Of a stretch of 64,000 nt of DNA, positions 17,500 to 24,525 are shown piece after piece. Origin of the DNA: Sphingomonas hankookensis. Lineage in GTDB: Bacteria; Pseudomonadota; Alphaproteobacteria; Sphingomonadales; Sphingomonadaceae. Position numbers and translations under genes: made by a program. The notes beneath the pieces are model-generated. The model did not search any database and was not told where the DNA came from. It saw nothing but the letters and a program-made list of their open reading frames with translations. Each line of letters starts with the position of its first letter. The first letter of the stretch is position 1. The stretch is taken from assembly GCF_001619955.1 (NCBI RefSeq), contig NZ_LQQO01000034.1, positions 1 through 64,000 of the forward strand, in the 5' to 3' direction.

Positions 17500-17533
17500 G
17501 TCACCCCGGGCTTGACCCGGGGTCCCGCTTCTT
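17500..17533. repeat. family A repeat, half copy
   Basis: A single arm of the family A palindrome (GTCACCCCGGGCTTGACCCG, continuing GGGTCCCGCTTCTT) just after the dehydrogenase stop. The opposite arm is missing; the MITE-like element begins 6 bp further on and may have interrupted it. The hairpin could also serve as a transcription terminator for the operon. Confidence 0.75.
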
Positions 17534-17539
17534 CCTTCC

Positions 17540-17727
17540 AGAGCGGTTTCCGACCGGATTGGATCGTCGGCACGGAGGGAATTCCGGTTCGGGGCAAGGC
17601 GCGACGAGGGAGCGATGCAGTCGCATCGTGACCGACGAGCAACGCCGTCCCGGCGCGAAATCCCCCCGCCGCGAAGCGGGCGCCCGCAGGGCGATGACGA
17701 TGGTTCAATCTGGTCGGAAACCGCTCT
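17540..17727. mobile_element. MITE-like element with 22-bp terminal inverted repeats
   Basis: Ends AGAGCGGTTTCCGACCGGAT (from 17540) and its inverse ending at 17727 (read inward AGAGCGGTTTCCGACCAGAT) match over about 22 bp with one mismatch. The 188-bp interior has no transposase and includes its own GC-rich stems (GCCGCGAAGCGGGCGCCC region). Size, termini and lack of coding fit a non-autonomous miniature inverted-repeat element. It sits in the convergent gap between the catabolic operon and its LysR neighbour. Target-site duplications are not obvious. Confidence 0.6.
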
Positions 17728-17753
17728 AAAGCGCGGGCCCCCGGATAAAGGGC

Positions 17754-18668
17754 TCACGCCTCCGCCCGCGCCTCGTCCAGCAACCACGCACGAAACCGCT
17801 CGAACAGCGGACTGTGGCTGCCGCCACGCGGCCACACCAGATAATAGGCCTCCGACGCATGCAGCGCCACGTCGAGCGGCGTGACCAGCGCCCCCGATGC
17901 CAGCTCCGGCCGGATCAGGAAGGACGGGATCAGCGCCACCCCCATCCCCGCCGCCGCGGCGTGCGCCAGCATCAGGAAATGCTCGTACACCGGCCCATCG
18001 CCGATCGCCGCATCCGCCATGCCCGCCGCCGCGAACCACCGCGCCCATGCATCGGGCCGCGCCTCCAGCGACAGCAGCGCATGCGGTAGCAGGTCGGCCG
18101 GCGTCGCGACCGGATGGCGCGCCAGCCAGTCGGGCGAACACACCGCCACGACATCCTCATGGAACAGCAGCGCATGGTCCGCCCCCGCCCAGTCGGGCAG
18201 GCCGAAATGGATCGCCGCGTCGAAGCGTTCCTCGGCGAAATCGAACGGATAGGACCTGGCCGCGATGTTCACCAGCAATTCGGGATGCCGCGCGCTCAAC
18301 CCCGGCAGCCGGGGCGCCAGCCAGCGCATCCCGAAACTGGGCAGCGTCGCGATGGTCAGCGCACGGTCGGCGACGGGGGTCAGCAGCCGCCGAGTCGCGC
18401 TGCGCAGCTTCTCGACCGCCGGACCCACCGCCTCGGCATAGGCCAACGCCGCCGGCGTCGGCGTCACCCGCCGCCCCCGCCGTTCGAACAACGGCACGCC
18501 CAGCCAGTCCTCCAGCAGCGCGATCTGCCGGCTGATCGCACTCTGCGTCAGCGCCATCCGCTGCGCCGCGCGCGAAAAGCTGCTGGTCTCGACCGCCGCC
18601 AGGAAGCTGGCGAGCGCGGGCAGCGGCGGGAGTTCGCGGCGATGGACGTCGTGATGATCGTTGGGCAT
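17754..18668 (-). CDS. LysR-type transcriptional regulator
   Basis: A 304-residue regulator. The winged helix-turn-helix occupies about residues 17-70 (FLAAVETSSFSRAAQRMALT, SAISRQIALLEDWLG, FERRGRRV), followed by a type 2 periplasmic-binding-fold effector domain. It resembles the GcvA/AmpR-like branch, whose effector domain begins LTIATLPSFGMRWLAPRL. The start MPNDHHDVHRREL at 18668 is chosen from the usual N-terminal spacing to the HTH; there is no strong Shine-Dalgarno. It faces the hglS operon tail to tail and is the likely, but unproven, regulator of it; the dyad at 10273-10290 is a candidate target. Confidence 0.9.
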   Translation of the reverse strand: MPNDHHDVHRRELPPLPALASFLAAVETSSFSRAAQRMALTQSAISRQIALLEDWLGVPLFERRGRRVTPTPAALAYAEAVGPAVEKLRSATRRLLTPVADRALTIATLPSFGMRWLAPRLPGLSARHPELLVNIAARSYPFDFAEERFDAAIHFGLPDWAGADHALLFHEDVVAVCSPDWLARHPVATPADLLPHALLSLEARPDAWARWFAAAGMADAAIGDGPVYEHFLMLAHAAAAGMGVALIPSFLIRPELASGALVTPLDVALHASEAYYLVWPRGGSHSPLFERFRAWLLDEARAEA

Positions 18669-18777
18669 CTGCGGTGGTTCGGACTTATGAGGTGCGGACG
18701 CTGCTACTACGCGCCGTATGCGGCAAGCGCTACATGCCGGGAACGCATCAGGGAAACACTCCCTTCTCAACTCTACC

Positions 18778-18977
18778 CGTTCGGTTCGAGCAGCTTCGAG
18801 CTTGTCGAGAAGCGTCCGTCGAGAACTCGGTCGCCTAGGGGCAACTCAGTCCCATCCCCGTTTGCTTCGAGCGCAGGTTCGAGCCTGTCGAGAACCGAAG
18901 TCGAGAAGGGGGTGCCCCGAACGGGGCGTTCTCGACTACCGCTTCTCGACAGGCTCGAACCTGCTCGAACCGAACGG
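18778..18977. repeat. compound TTCGAG/CTCGAA palindromic repeats, family C
   Basis: Two adjacent inverted modules rich in TTCGAGCCTGTCGAGAAC and its complement, with CCCCGAACGGGGCGTTCTCG at the loop of the second. The same module recurs at 41591-41710. It fills the 322-bp gap between the LysR gene and the next small gene; no gene was seen in it. Confidence 0.85.
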
Positions 18978-18990
18978 AGAATGGGCTGGA

Positions 18991-19374
18991 CTAACCCACC
19001 AACCCCACCACCCCTACCTCGATCACCGGAATCTCCCACGGATGCGCCGCCGCGATCGCCGCCAGCTCCCGCGCGATATCCGCCCCCTCAGGCGCATAGC
19101 TCTTCACCACCACCGTCGGCACCACCGCCGCCTCGCCCGCCCGCCCGGTCGTCGGCACCGCCTCCGCCTGCGGCACGAAGCTCTCCAGCCCGAACCCCAG
19201 CTCGAACACCCCGCGATACGGCCCGATCGCGCCCAGCACGTCGCTGCCCCGGATCACCGCGATCACCGCGCTCAGCACCGCATCGTCGGCCAGCGCCGCC
19301 GCCTCGCCCGCCTGCAGCCGCGCCAATAGATTGCCCGACACGGGACAATGCACCCGCACCACCTGCATCCGCAT
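18991..19374 (-). CDS. hypothetical protein translationally coupled to exonuclease (127 aa)
   Basis: A 127-residue protein rich in Ala/Val with no recognised domain; it opens MRMQVVRVHCPVSGNLLARL. The start codon overlaps the stop of the upstream exonuclease gene (TGATG), so the pair is co-translated. The C-terminal half (VVKSYAPEGADIARELAAI, AAHPWEIPVIEV) looks like a small alpha/beta fold, perhaps of the divalent-ion tolerance CutA type, where a Trp-Glu-xx-Pro-Val-Ile pattern occurs; this likeness is weak. Function unknown. Confidence 0.65.
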   Translation of the reverse strand: MRMQVVRVHCPVSGNLLARLQAGEAAALADDAVLSAVIAVIRGSDVLGAIGPYRGVFELGFGLESFVPQAEAVPTTGRAGEAAVVPTVVVKSYAPEGADIARELAAIAAAHPWEIPVIEVGVVGLVG

Positions 19375-20129
19375 CACAGCAGCAGCCAATCATTGCGGCT
19401 GCGCTTGACCTCGCCGCCGCCCTGCCGCCGCGCCAGTTCGGTCTCGGCGGTGAAGCGGACGTCCTCGTCGCGGTCGGTCAGGAACCCTTCGAGCGAGTCG
19501 TCGTCGATCTCGGTCCATGCCCGCCCGCGATCGGGGCCATAGCGCACGCGCGGCAGCAAGCCGGGCTGGCGCGACCATTCCAGCAGCTGCGCGATCGACG
19601 CTTCGTTCAGCATGTCGCGCAGGTGGAACGCGGTCACATAGGCATCGGGAAACGCCCGGTGCGCGGGCAGTCCGCGCTCATGCTCCATGCCATAGGGCTT
19701 GCGCCAGTATCGCAGCATCTGGTTCGAAAAGCCCGGGCTGTCGGGCCACAGCCGCAGCGCGCATTTCCACGTACAGATCCAGTCGGCACCATGCGTCAGC
19801 TGCGCGGTACAGAATTTCTGTTCGAAATCCGCGCGATGTGCCGCCAGCGCGATGCGGCGCGGATAGGGGTCGAGCACCCGGCGCGCGATATCCTGCCACC
19901 ACGGCGCATCGGCGACCTGTTCGTCGAGGATATGGTGCACCGCCTGCGTCACCGGCGGGATCGGGCGGCCGGGATTGACGAAATGCTGCCCGCCCTCGCC
20001 CGACAATTCCCAGCGCCCGTCCTCGCCCAGCGCGACATCCTGCCAGCCGACTTCGCACACGCCATGCACCGGCGGGGCCTGCCCCGTGGTTTCGAGGTCG
20101 ACGACACGGATGATCTGCGCTTGGGCCAT
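19374..20129 (-). CDS. DnaQ-like 3'-5' exonuclease (ExoX-type)
   Basis: A 251-residue protein of the DEDDh exonuclease superfamily. Exo I is RVVDLETTG (Asp11, Glu13), Exo II is the AAHRADFEQKF region and Exo III is HRAFPDAY (His and Asp). The layout (EVGWQDV, VNPGRPIPPVTQAVHHI) matches exodeoxyribonuclease X, a single-strand-preferring 3'-5' exonuclease used in mismatch repair and recombination. The C-terminal 80 residues (QLLEWSRQPGLLPRV...) continue as in ExoX-like proteins. It lies upstream of, and is coupled with, a small gene of unknown function. Confidence 0.9.
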   Translation of the reverse strand: MAQAQIIRVVDLETTGQAPPVHGVCEVGWQDVALGEDGRWELSGEGGQHFVNPGRPIPPVTQAVHHILDEQVADAPWWQDIARRVLDPYPRRIALAAHRADFEQKFCTAQLTHGADWICTWKCALRLWPDSPGFSNQMLRYWRKPYGMEHERGLPAHRAFPDAYVTAFHLRDMLNEASIAQLLEWSRQPGLLPRVRYGPDRGRAWTEIDDDSLEGFLTDRDEDVRFTAETELARRQGGGEVKRSRNDWLLL

Positions 20130-20184
20130 GGGTCACAAATGGCGCTTCGGCAGCGGAAAAGCCACCCCGGGCAGCCACCCCCTC

Positions 20185-20267
20185 GTCACCCCGGGCTCGA
20201 CCCGGGGTCCCGCTTCTTCGTCCACCGCCAGTTGAAAAGCGGGACCCCGGATCAAGTCCGGGGTGAC
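20185..20267. repeat. family A palindromic repeat, copy 3
   Basis: A full two-armed copy: GTCACCCCGGGCTCGACCCG with its continuation on the left and GACCCCGGATCAAGTCCGGG on the right, with about 20 bp between. It lies in the 144-bp gap between the phosphohexomutase and exonuclease genes (both minus strand) and could terminate the upstream transcript. Confidence 0.85.
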
Positions 20268-20273
20268 GGGAGG

Positions 20274-21641
20274 CTACCCCCGCACCACCCCCGACGCCGC
20301 CAGCTGCGCGTCGACCTCCGCCACCAACCGCGCCAGCGCCGCCTGATCCCGCCCCTCGGCCCGCGCGGTCAGCACGTCCTGCGTGTTCGACGCGCGCAGC
20401 AGCCACCATCCGTCCGCCGTCGTCACCCGCGCGCCATCGGTGGTGTTCACCTCCGCCCCCGCCGCCGCCAACCGCGCCAGCACTTCGTCGATCACCGCGA
20501 ACTTGCGCTCCTCGCTCACCCGGAAGCGCAGCTCGGGCGTGTTCGCCATTGCCGGCATCGCATCGCGCAATTCGCTCAGCGACCGTCCGCTCAGGTGGAT
20601 CGCGCGGATCAGCCGCACCGCCCCGTACGGCGCATCGTCGAACCCGTAATCCTCGCCACCGAAGAAGATATGCCCCGACATTTCCGCCGCCAGCGGCGCG
20701 CCGGTCTCGCGCATCTTGGTCTTCATCGGGCTGTGCCCGGTCTTCCACATCAGCGGCGTACCGCCCAATGCGGCGATGCGGTCGAACAGCGCCTGGCTGG
20801 CCTTCACGTCCGCAATGATCGTCGCCCCCGGCGTTTCCCGCAATGCCGGTTCGGCGAGGATCATCAGCAGCTGATCGCCCCACAGCACCCGCCCCTGCCC
20901 GTCGACCGCACCGATCCGGTCGCCATCGCCGTCGAAGGCCAGTCCGAAATCGAGCTGCTTCTCGGCGACAAGTCGTTGCAGATCGGCCAGATTCTCGACC
21001 TCGGTAGGATCGGGATGGTGGTTCGGAAAATGCCCGTCGACGTCCGTGAACAGCAGGTGATGTTCCCCCGGCAACAGCTGGACCAGCCGCTCGATCACCG
21101 GCCCGGCGGCCCCGTTACCCGTGTCCCAGCCGATGCGATAGCTGCCCCCGGCATAGCCCGCGATCAGGCGCCCGACATAGGTGTCGGTGAAATCATGGTC
21201 CGAAACGGAGCCTTGCCCGTCGTCCCATTCCCCCGCCGCCGCCATAGCCCCGATCCGCTGGATGTCGGGTCCAAAGAACGGACGCCGCTGCATCACCATC
21301 TTGAAGCCATTGTAATCGGCGGGATTATGGCTGCCGGTTATCTGTATGCCGCCATCGACCTCCAGCATCGCTTCGGCATGATATAGCATCGGCGTGGGGG
21401 CCAGGCCGATGCGGACGACATCGACCCCGCTCGCCGTCAGCCCTTCGACCAGCGCCGCCTCCAGCGCCGGCGACGACAGCCGCCCGTCGCGGCTGACCAC
21501 CACCCGCGTACCCCCCGCGCGGCGCAGCAACGTCGCAAAACACCGCCCGATCGCCCGCGCATCCGCCTCGCCCAGCGTCCGCCCGACGATGCCGCGAATA
21601 TCATACTCGCGCAGCGAACTGGGGTGGAAATGGTGGGACAT
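20274..21641 (-). CDS. pgmG: phosphoglucomutase/phosphomannomutase
   Basis: A 455-residue alpha-D-phosphohexomutase that interconverts 1- and 6-phosphates of glucose and mannose, feeding exopolysaccharide and LPS sugar nucleotides. Visible: REYDIRGIVG at the N-terminus, phosphoserine loop TGSHNPADYNG (Ser104), metal loop FDGDGDRIG, sugar loop MSGHIFFGGEDYGF and the phosphate-binding RASNTQ near the C-terminus. The N-terminus and motif set closely resemble PgmG of gellan-producing Sphingomonas. Single gene; repeats lie on both sides. Confidence 0.94.
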   Translation of the reverse strand: MSHHFHPSSLREYDIRGIVGRTLGEADARAIGRCFATLLRRAGGTRVVVSRDGRLSSPALEAALVEGLTASGVDVVRIGLAPTPMLYHAEAMLEVDGGIQITGSHNPADYNGFKMVMQRRPFFGPDIQRIGAMAAAGEWDDGQGSVSDHDFTDTYVGRLIAGYAGGSYRIGWDTGNGAAGPVIERLVQLLPGEHHLLFTDVDGHFPNHHPDPTEVENLADLQRLVAEKQLDFGLAFDGDGDRIGAVDGQGRVLWGDQLLMILAEPALRETPGATIIADVKASQALFDRIAALGGTPLMWKTGHSPMKTKMRETGAPLAAEMSGHIFFGGEDYGFDDAPYGAVRLIRAIHLSGRSLSELRDAMPAMANTPELRFRVSEERKFAVIDEVLARLAAAGAEVNTTDGARVTTADGWWLLRASNTQDVLTARAEGRDQAALARLVAEVDAQLAASGVVRG

Positions 21642-21723
21642 GCGGCAAATCCTGGGCGGTTACGGGGCGCGGACTTTAGGCCGAAGCGGTCGGGCTGAGT
21701 AGGGTCGTCTTTTTGGAAGAAGA

Positions 21724-21895
21724 TAGGGGTTCGCGCGGAGGCGCGGAGGCGCGGAGGAGGTTGCGCGCCGGGCGAGCCTTCCGCGACCGGGAGACCCTAT
21801 CGCTCGCTGCGATCGTACGTAGAGGCCGCTGGCGCGGGTGACGTCGCGCCGGACGCAACCCCCTCCGCGCCTCCGCGCCTCCGCGCGAACCCCTA
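21724..21895. repeat. inverted GCGGAGGCGC repeats, family D, copy 1
   Basis: Left arm AGGGGTTCGCGCGGAGGCGC with a further GGAGGCGCGGAGG, and its inverse on the right (…CTCCGCGCCTCCGCGCGAAC), about 90 bp apart. A second copy of the same design is at 23971-24134. It fills the 268-bp gap between pgmG and the J-domain gene; no gene was seen. Confidence 0.85.
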
Positions 21896-21909
21896 CCTTC
21901 CTCTACGAA

Positions 21910-22164
21910 CTAATGCCGCAACCGCCCCAGCAAAACATCCCGAGCCGCATTAATCCGCCGAGCCAGATCCGCCGACCCACCCCGATCCGGATGCGCCGCC
22001 TGCATCAACCGCTTATGCGCGGCGCGAATTTCGCCCACCTTCGCATCCGCCCCCACGCCCAAAATCGCCCGAGCCTCCGCCTCGCTCCCCACCTTCTTCG
22101 GCTTGGCGCGCAGCCACAGCCAGAAGGCGACGAGCAGCGCGACGATCAGGACCAGCTTGACCAT
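21910..22164 (-). CDS. membrane-anchored J-domain protein (84 aa)
   Basis: An 84-residue protein with one N-terminal membrane helix (about 3-18, VKLVLIVALLVAFWLWL) and a truncated C-terminal J domain carrying the HPD motif (58-60, AAHPDRGG). J domains stimulate the ATPase of DnaK-type Hsp70; this TIM14/DjlA-like layout would recruit the chaperone to the inner membrane. It begins 6 bp after the mipZ stop on the same strand, so the two are co-transcribed. A role in division-related protein handling is possible, but that is only inferred from position. Confidence 0.88.
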   Translation of the reverse strand: MVKLVLIVALLVAFWLWLRAKPKKVGSEAEARAILGVGADAKVGEIRAAHKRLMQAAHPDRGGSADLARRINAARDVLLGRLRH

Positions 22165-22170
22165 CGGTCG

Positions 22171-22968
22171 TCAGGCGACGAGCGGCGAACCGGCCGGTTC
22201 GGGCAGCTGCAACCCGCCCATCATCTCGCGCAGTTCCTGCCGCGCGGCGACATGCGCCAGCCCCATCTCGCCGAATTCGTTGCGGTCGAGCATGGTCAGG
22301 CCAGAGGGGAACAGCTCGCGATAGATCACGCGCTCCGACAAGCCCGGCGTGACGCGGAAGCCGACCCGCTTCGACAGCTGGGTGATCGCCTCCGACACGC
22401 GGCGCATGTTGCGCGCCTCGATATGCTGCAAGCGGTTGCGCAACACGACCCAGTCGATCGTCGACCCGTCGATCTTCGCGCGATGCTTGCGCGTTTCCCA
22501 GATCAGCTCGGAATAGAAGCTCGGCCGCGTCACCTTGAACGTGTCGGGGTCGACTTGGCCGATCAGGTCGAAATCGACGAAGCTGTCGTTCATCGGCGTG
22601 ACCAGCGTATCGGCATTCGTCACGGCGATCCGCGCGAAGCGATCGTCGCGGCCCGGCGTGTCGATCACCATATATTCGGCATGTTCGCCCAACCGGCCGA
22701 GACAGTCGTTGAACCACGCCATGCTCTCGCCGTCATGCGTCTCATAGACCGGCATCGGCAGGTCGCGCCCGGTGCGCTTGATCGTCTCGGCGCGATTGTC
22801 GAGATAGCGGCCCAGCGTGCGCTGGCGATGGTCGAGGTCGAAACACGCCACGCGCGCGCCCTTCGCCGCCAGCGCGATGGCGACGTGGACCGCCGTCGTC
22901 GACTTGCCGGTGCCGCCCTTTTCATTGGCGAACACGATGACGTGCAACCGATCCGAAGCTTCGTCCAA
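22171..22968 (-). CDS. mipZ: MipZ division-plane positioning ATPase
   Basis: A 265-residue ParA/MinD superfamily ATPase with deviant Walker A KGGTGKST (17-24) and Walker B-like MVIDTPGRDD. The region FDLDHRQRTLGRYLDNR, and the C-terminal part with RNRLQHIEARNMRRV and LSERVIYRELFPSGLT, are those of alphaproteobacterial MipZ. That protein forms a gradient from ParB at the poles and inhibits FtsZ, placing the division septum at midcell. It is divergent from panC (84 bp apart) and is followed by a J-domain gene. Confidence 0.94.
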   Translation of the reverse strand: MDEASDRLHVIVFANEKGGTGKSTTAVHVAIALAAKGARVACFDLDHRQRTLGRYLDNRAETIKRTGRDLPMPVYETHDGESMAWFNDCLGRLGEHAEYMVIDTPGRDDRFARIAVTNADTLVTPMNDSFVDFDLIGQVDPDTFKVTRPSFYSELIWETRKHRAKIDGSTIDWVVLRNRLQHIEARNMRRVSEAITQLSKRVGFRVTPGLSERVIYRELFPSGLTMLDRNEFGEMGLAHVAARQELREMMGGLQLPEPAGSPLVA

Positions 22969-23052
22969 AGCGCACTAACCCAAGCTTGTTGATCCGCAGC
23001 GGCTTGCCCCATAGAAGCCGCCTCCCCCGTCCATATCGAAGGGCCATCGGCC

Positions 23053-23892
23053 GTGCAAATTATCCGTCGACTGGAGTCGCTTCGCGAAGCGCTTGGCTCG
23101 TTTGCCGAGGCTGGCGAGGCCGTGGCACTGGTGCCGACCATGGGCGCGCTCCATGCCGGCCACATGGCGCTGGTCGATGCCGCCCGCCGCCTCGCCCCGC
23201 GCGTGGTCGTCTCGATCTTCGTGAACCCGAAACAGTTCGGCCCGAACGAAGACCTTGCCCGCTATCCCCGGCGCGAGGCGACCGATGCGCAGATGCTGTC
23301 CGACGCCGGCGTCGACATCCTGTGGGCACCCGAGGTCGAGGAAATGTACCCGTCGGGCTTCGCGACGAACGTCAGCGTGGCGGGCGTCAGCGAGGTGCTG
23401 GACGGCGCGCACCGCCCCGGCCATTTCGATGGCGTCGCGACCGTGGTCGCCAAACTGTTCGGGCAGGTCCGCCCGGCCGTCGCGCTGTTCGGCGAAAAGG
23501 ATTTCCAGCAGCTCGCCGTCGTCCGCCGGATGACCGCCGACCTCGACCTGGGCGTCGAAATCGTCGGCGTACCGACCCAGCGCGAGGATGACGGCCTCGC
23601 TCTGTCGTCGCGCAACATCTATCTCGACGAGGCCGAACGCGCCCGCGCCGTCACCCTGCCGCGCGCGATGGGCGAGGCGAAGCGCGCGATCGAGCGCGGC
23701 GACGACGTCGCCACCGCCCTGTCCGCCGCGATCGCGACGCTCACCCGCGCCGGATTCGAACCCGATTACGTCACCCTGGTCCACGCCGACACGCTGCGCG
23801 ACCCGGTGCGCGGCAAACCCGCGCGGTTGCTGGCCGCCGCGCGGCTGGGTTCGACGCGGCTGATCGACAATATCGCGGTGGAGTTCGAATAG
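23053..23892 (+). CDS. panC: pantothenate synthetase
   Basis: A 279-residue ATP-dependent ligase joining pantoate and beta-alanine in coenzyme A synthesis. Visible: PTMGALHAGH (HIGH-like nucleotide loop), FVNPKQFGPNEDLARYPR, the GHFDGVATVVAKLF block, FGEKDFQQL and the KMSKS-equivalent LALSSRN. Length is normal for the family. Translation starts at a GTG at 23053; the residues that follow (MQIIRRLESLREAL) fit the usual N-terminus. It is divergent from mipZ. Confidence 0.95.
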   Translation: MQIIRRLESLREALGSFAEAGEAVALVPTMGALHAGHMALVDAARRLAPRVVVSIFVNPKQFGPNEDLARYPRREATDAQMLSDAGVDILWAPEVEEMYPSGFATNVSVAGVSEVLDGAHRPGHFDGVATVVAKLFGQVRPAVALFGEKDFQQLAVVRRMTADLDLGVEIVGVPTQREDDGLALSSRNIYLDEAERARAVTLPRAMGEAKRAIERGDDVATALSAAIATLTRAGFEPDYVTLVHADTLRDPVRGKPARLLAAARLGSTRLIDNIAVEFE

Positions 23893-23905
23893 GGCACTTC
23901 CATCA

Positions 23906-23940
23906 ACGTCACCCCAGCGAAGGCTGGGGTCTCCCGGTTG
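23906..23940. repeat. family B palindromic repeat, half copy
   Basis: ACGTCACCCCAGCGAAGGCT followed by GGGGTCTCCCGGTTG, one arm of the element found complete at 59962-60046, with related sequences at 27792, 55446, 56437 and 59371. Confidence 0.75.
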
Positions 23941-23970
23941 GGAAACGCATCGCTTCGAAAGAGAAAGAAT

Positions 23971-24134
23971 GGGTTCACGCGGAGGCGCGGAGGCGCGCAG
24001 GGGTTGCGACCTGCGCAACGTCACCCGCGACAGCGGCCTCCGTCCACGGTTGCCACGGGAAATGCGGTCTCCCGTTCGCAAAACGATCACCAAGAGCGCA
24101 ACCCCTCCGCGCCTCCGCGCCTCCGCGTGAACCA
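23971..24134. repeat. family D inverted repeat, copy 2
   Basis: GGGTTCACGCGGAGGCGCGG on the left and its inverse (…CCGCGCCTCCGCGTGAACC) on the right. Each is followed inward by a GGGGTTGCG/CGCAACCCC pair. Same design as 21724-21895, in the opposite order of flanking detail. Confidence 0.8.
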
Positions 24135-24319
24135 ACCTTCTTCTTCCTTGGCGTCGCGGCAGACCAGCGACGAAGCGCCTCGAACGCCCATCCGCTTTCC
24201 TACAACCCCAAGCCCTGCCACGCTCCGGCGGTTCTTTGCCATCGTCGAACGACCAGCAACCCCGGCGCGCAACGCCAGCGCCAGCCGTCAACTTTCGCTT
24301 CCCCAAGCCCACCCCACAC

Positions 24320-24402
24320 GTCACCCCGGGCTTGACCCGGGGTCCCGCTCCTTCTTCTCACGTCGGACAAGAAGCGGGACCCCGGATCAGGTCCGGGGTG
24401 AC
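24320..24402. repeat. family A palindromic repeat, copy 4
   Basis: Complete two-armed copy: GTCACCCCGGGCTTGACCCG… and …GACCCCGGATCAGGTCCGGG, about 25 bp apart. Confidence 0.85.
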
Positions 24403-24433
24403 GAGAAATGCAACGACGCACAAAAACGCCACT

Positions 24434-24520
24434 AGTGTGAACTTAGTGAACTTTGGCCGCAAAAAGCTCCACACCGGTCATGTAAGCAAACTGCGCGCGA
24501 GTGTGAACTTAGTGAACTTT
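24434..24520 (+). repeat. AT-rich direct repeat, family E (two copies)
   Basis: AGTGTGAACTTAGTGAACTT occurs at 24434-24453 and again at 24500-24519, 66 bp apart; a third copy lies inverted at 51954-51973. Within the unit GTGAACTTAGTGAACTT, GTGAACTT is itself doubled. It is far more AT-rich than its surroundings and not palindromic, so it differs in kind from families A-D. The second copy ends 6 bp before the ppc stop codon. Confidence 0.8.
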
Positions 24521-24525
24521 GCCGC

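Larger units (their letters stand above)
23893..24525. other. 633-bp gene-free gap packed with four repeat families
   Basis: No gene was found. In order it holds a half copy of the family B repeat (23906-23940), a full family D inverted pair (23971-24134), a family A palindrome (24320-24402) and two direct copies of the AT-rich family E 20-mer (24434-24453, 24500-24519). It lies between panC and the end of ppc, which converge on it. Confidence 0.8.

Noticed and set aside
17540-17727. Insertion sequence with transposase
   Set aside because: Only 188 bp with no transposase reading frame; kept as a MITE-like element instead.
21724-24520. CRISPR array
   Set aside because: Repeats here are inverted pairs or isolated copies of differing families, without regular spacers; no cas genes are present.
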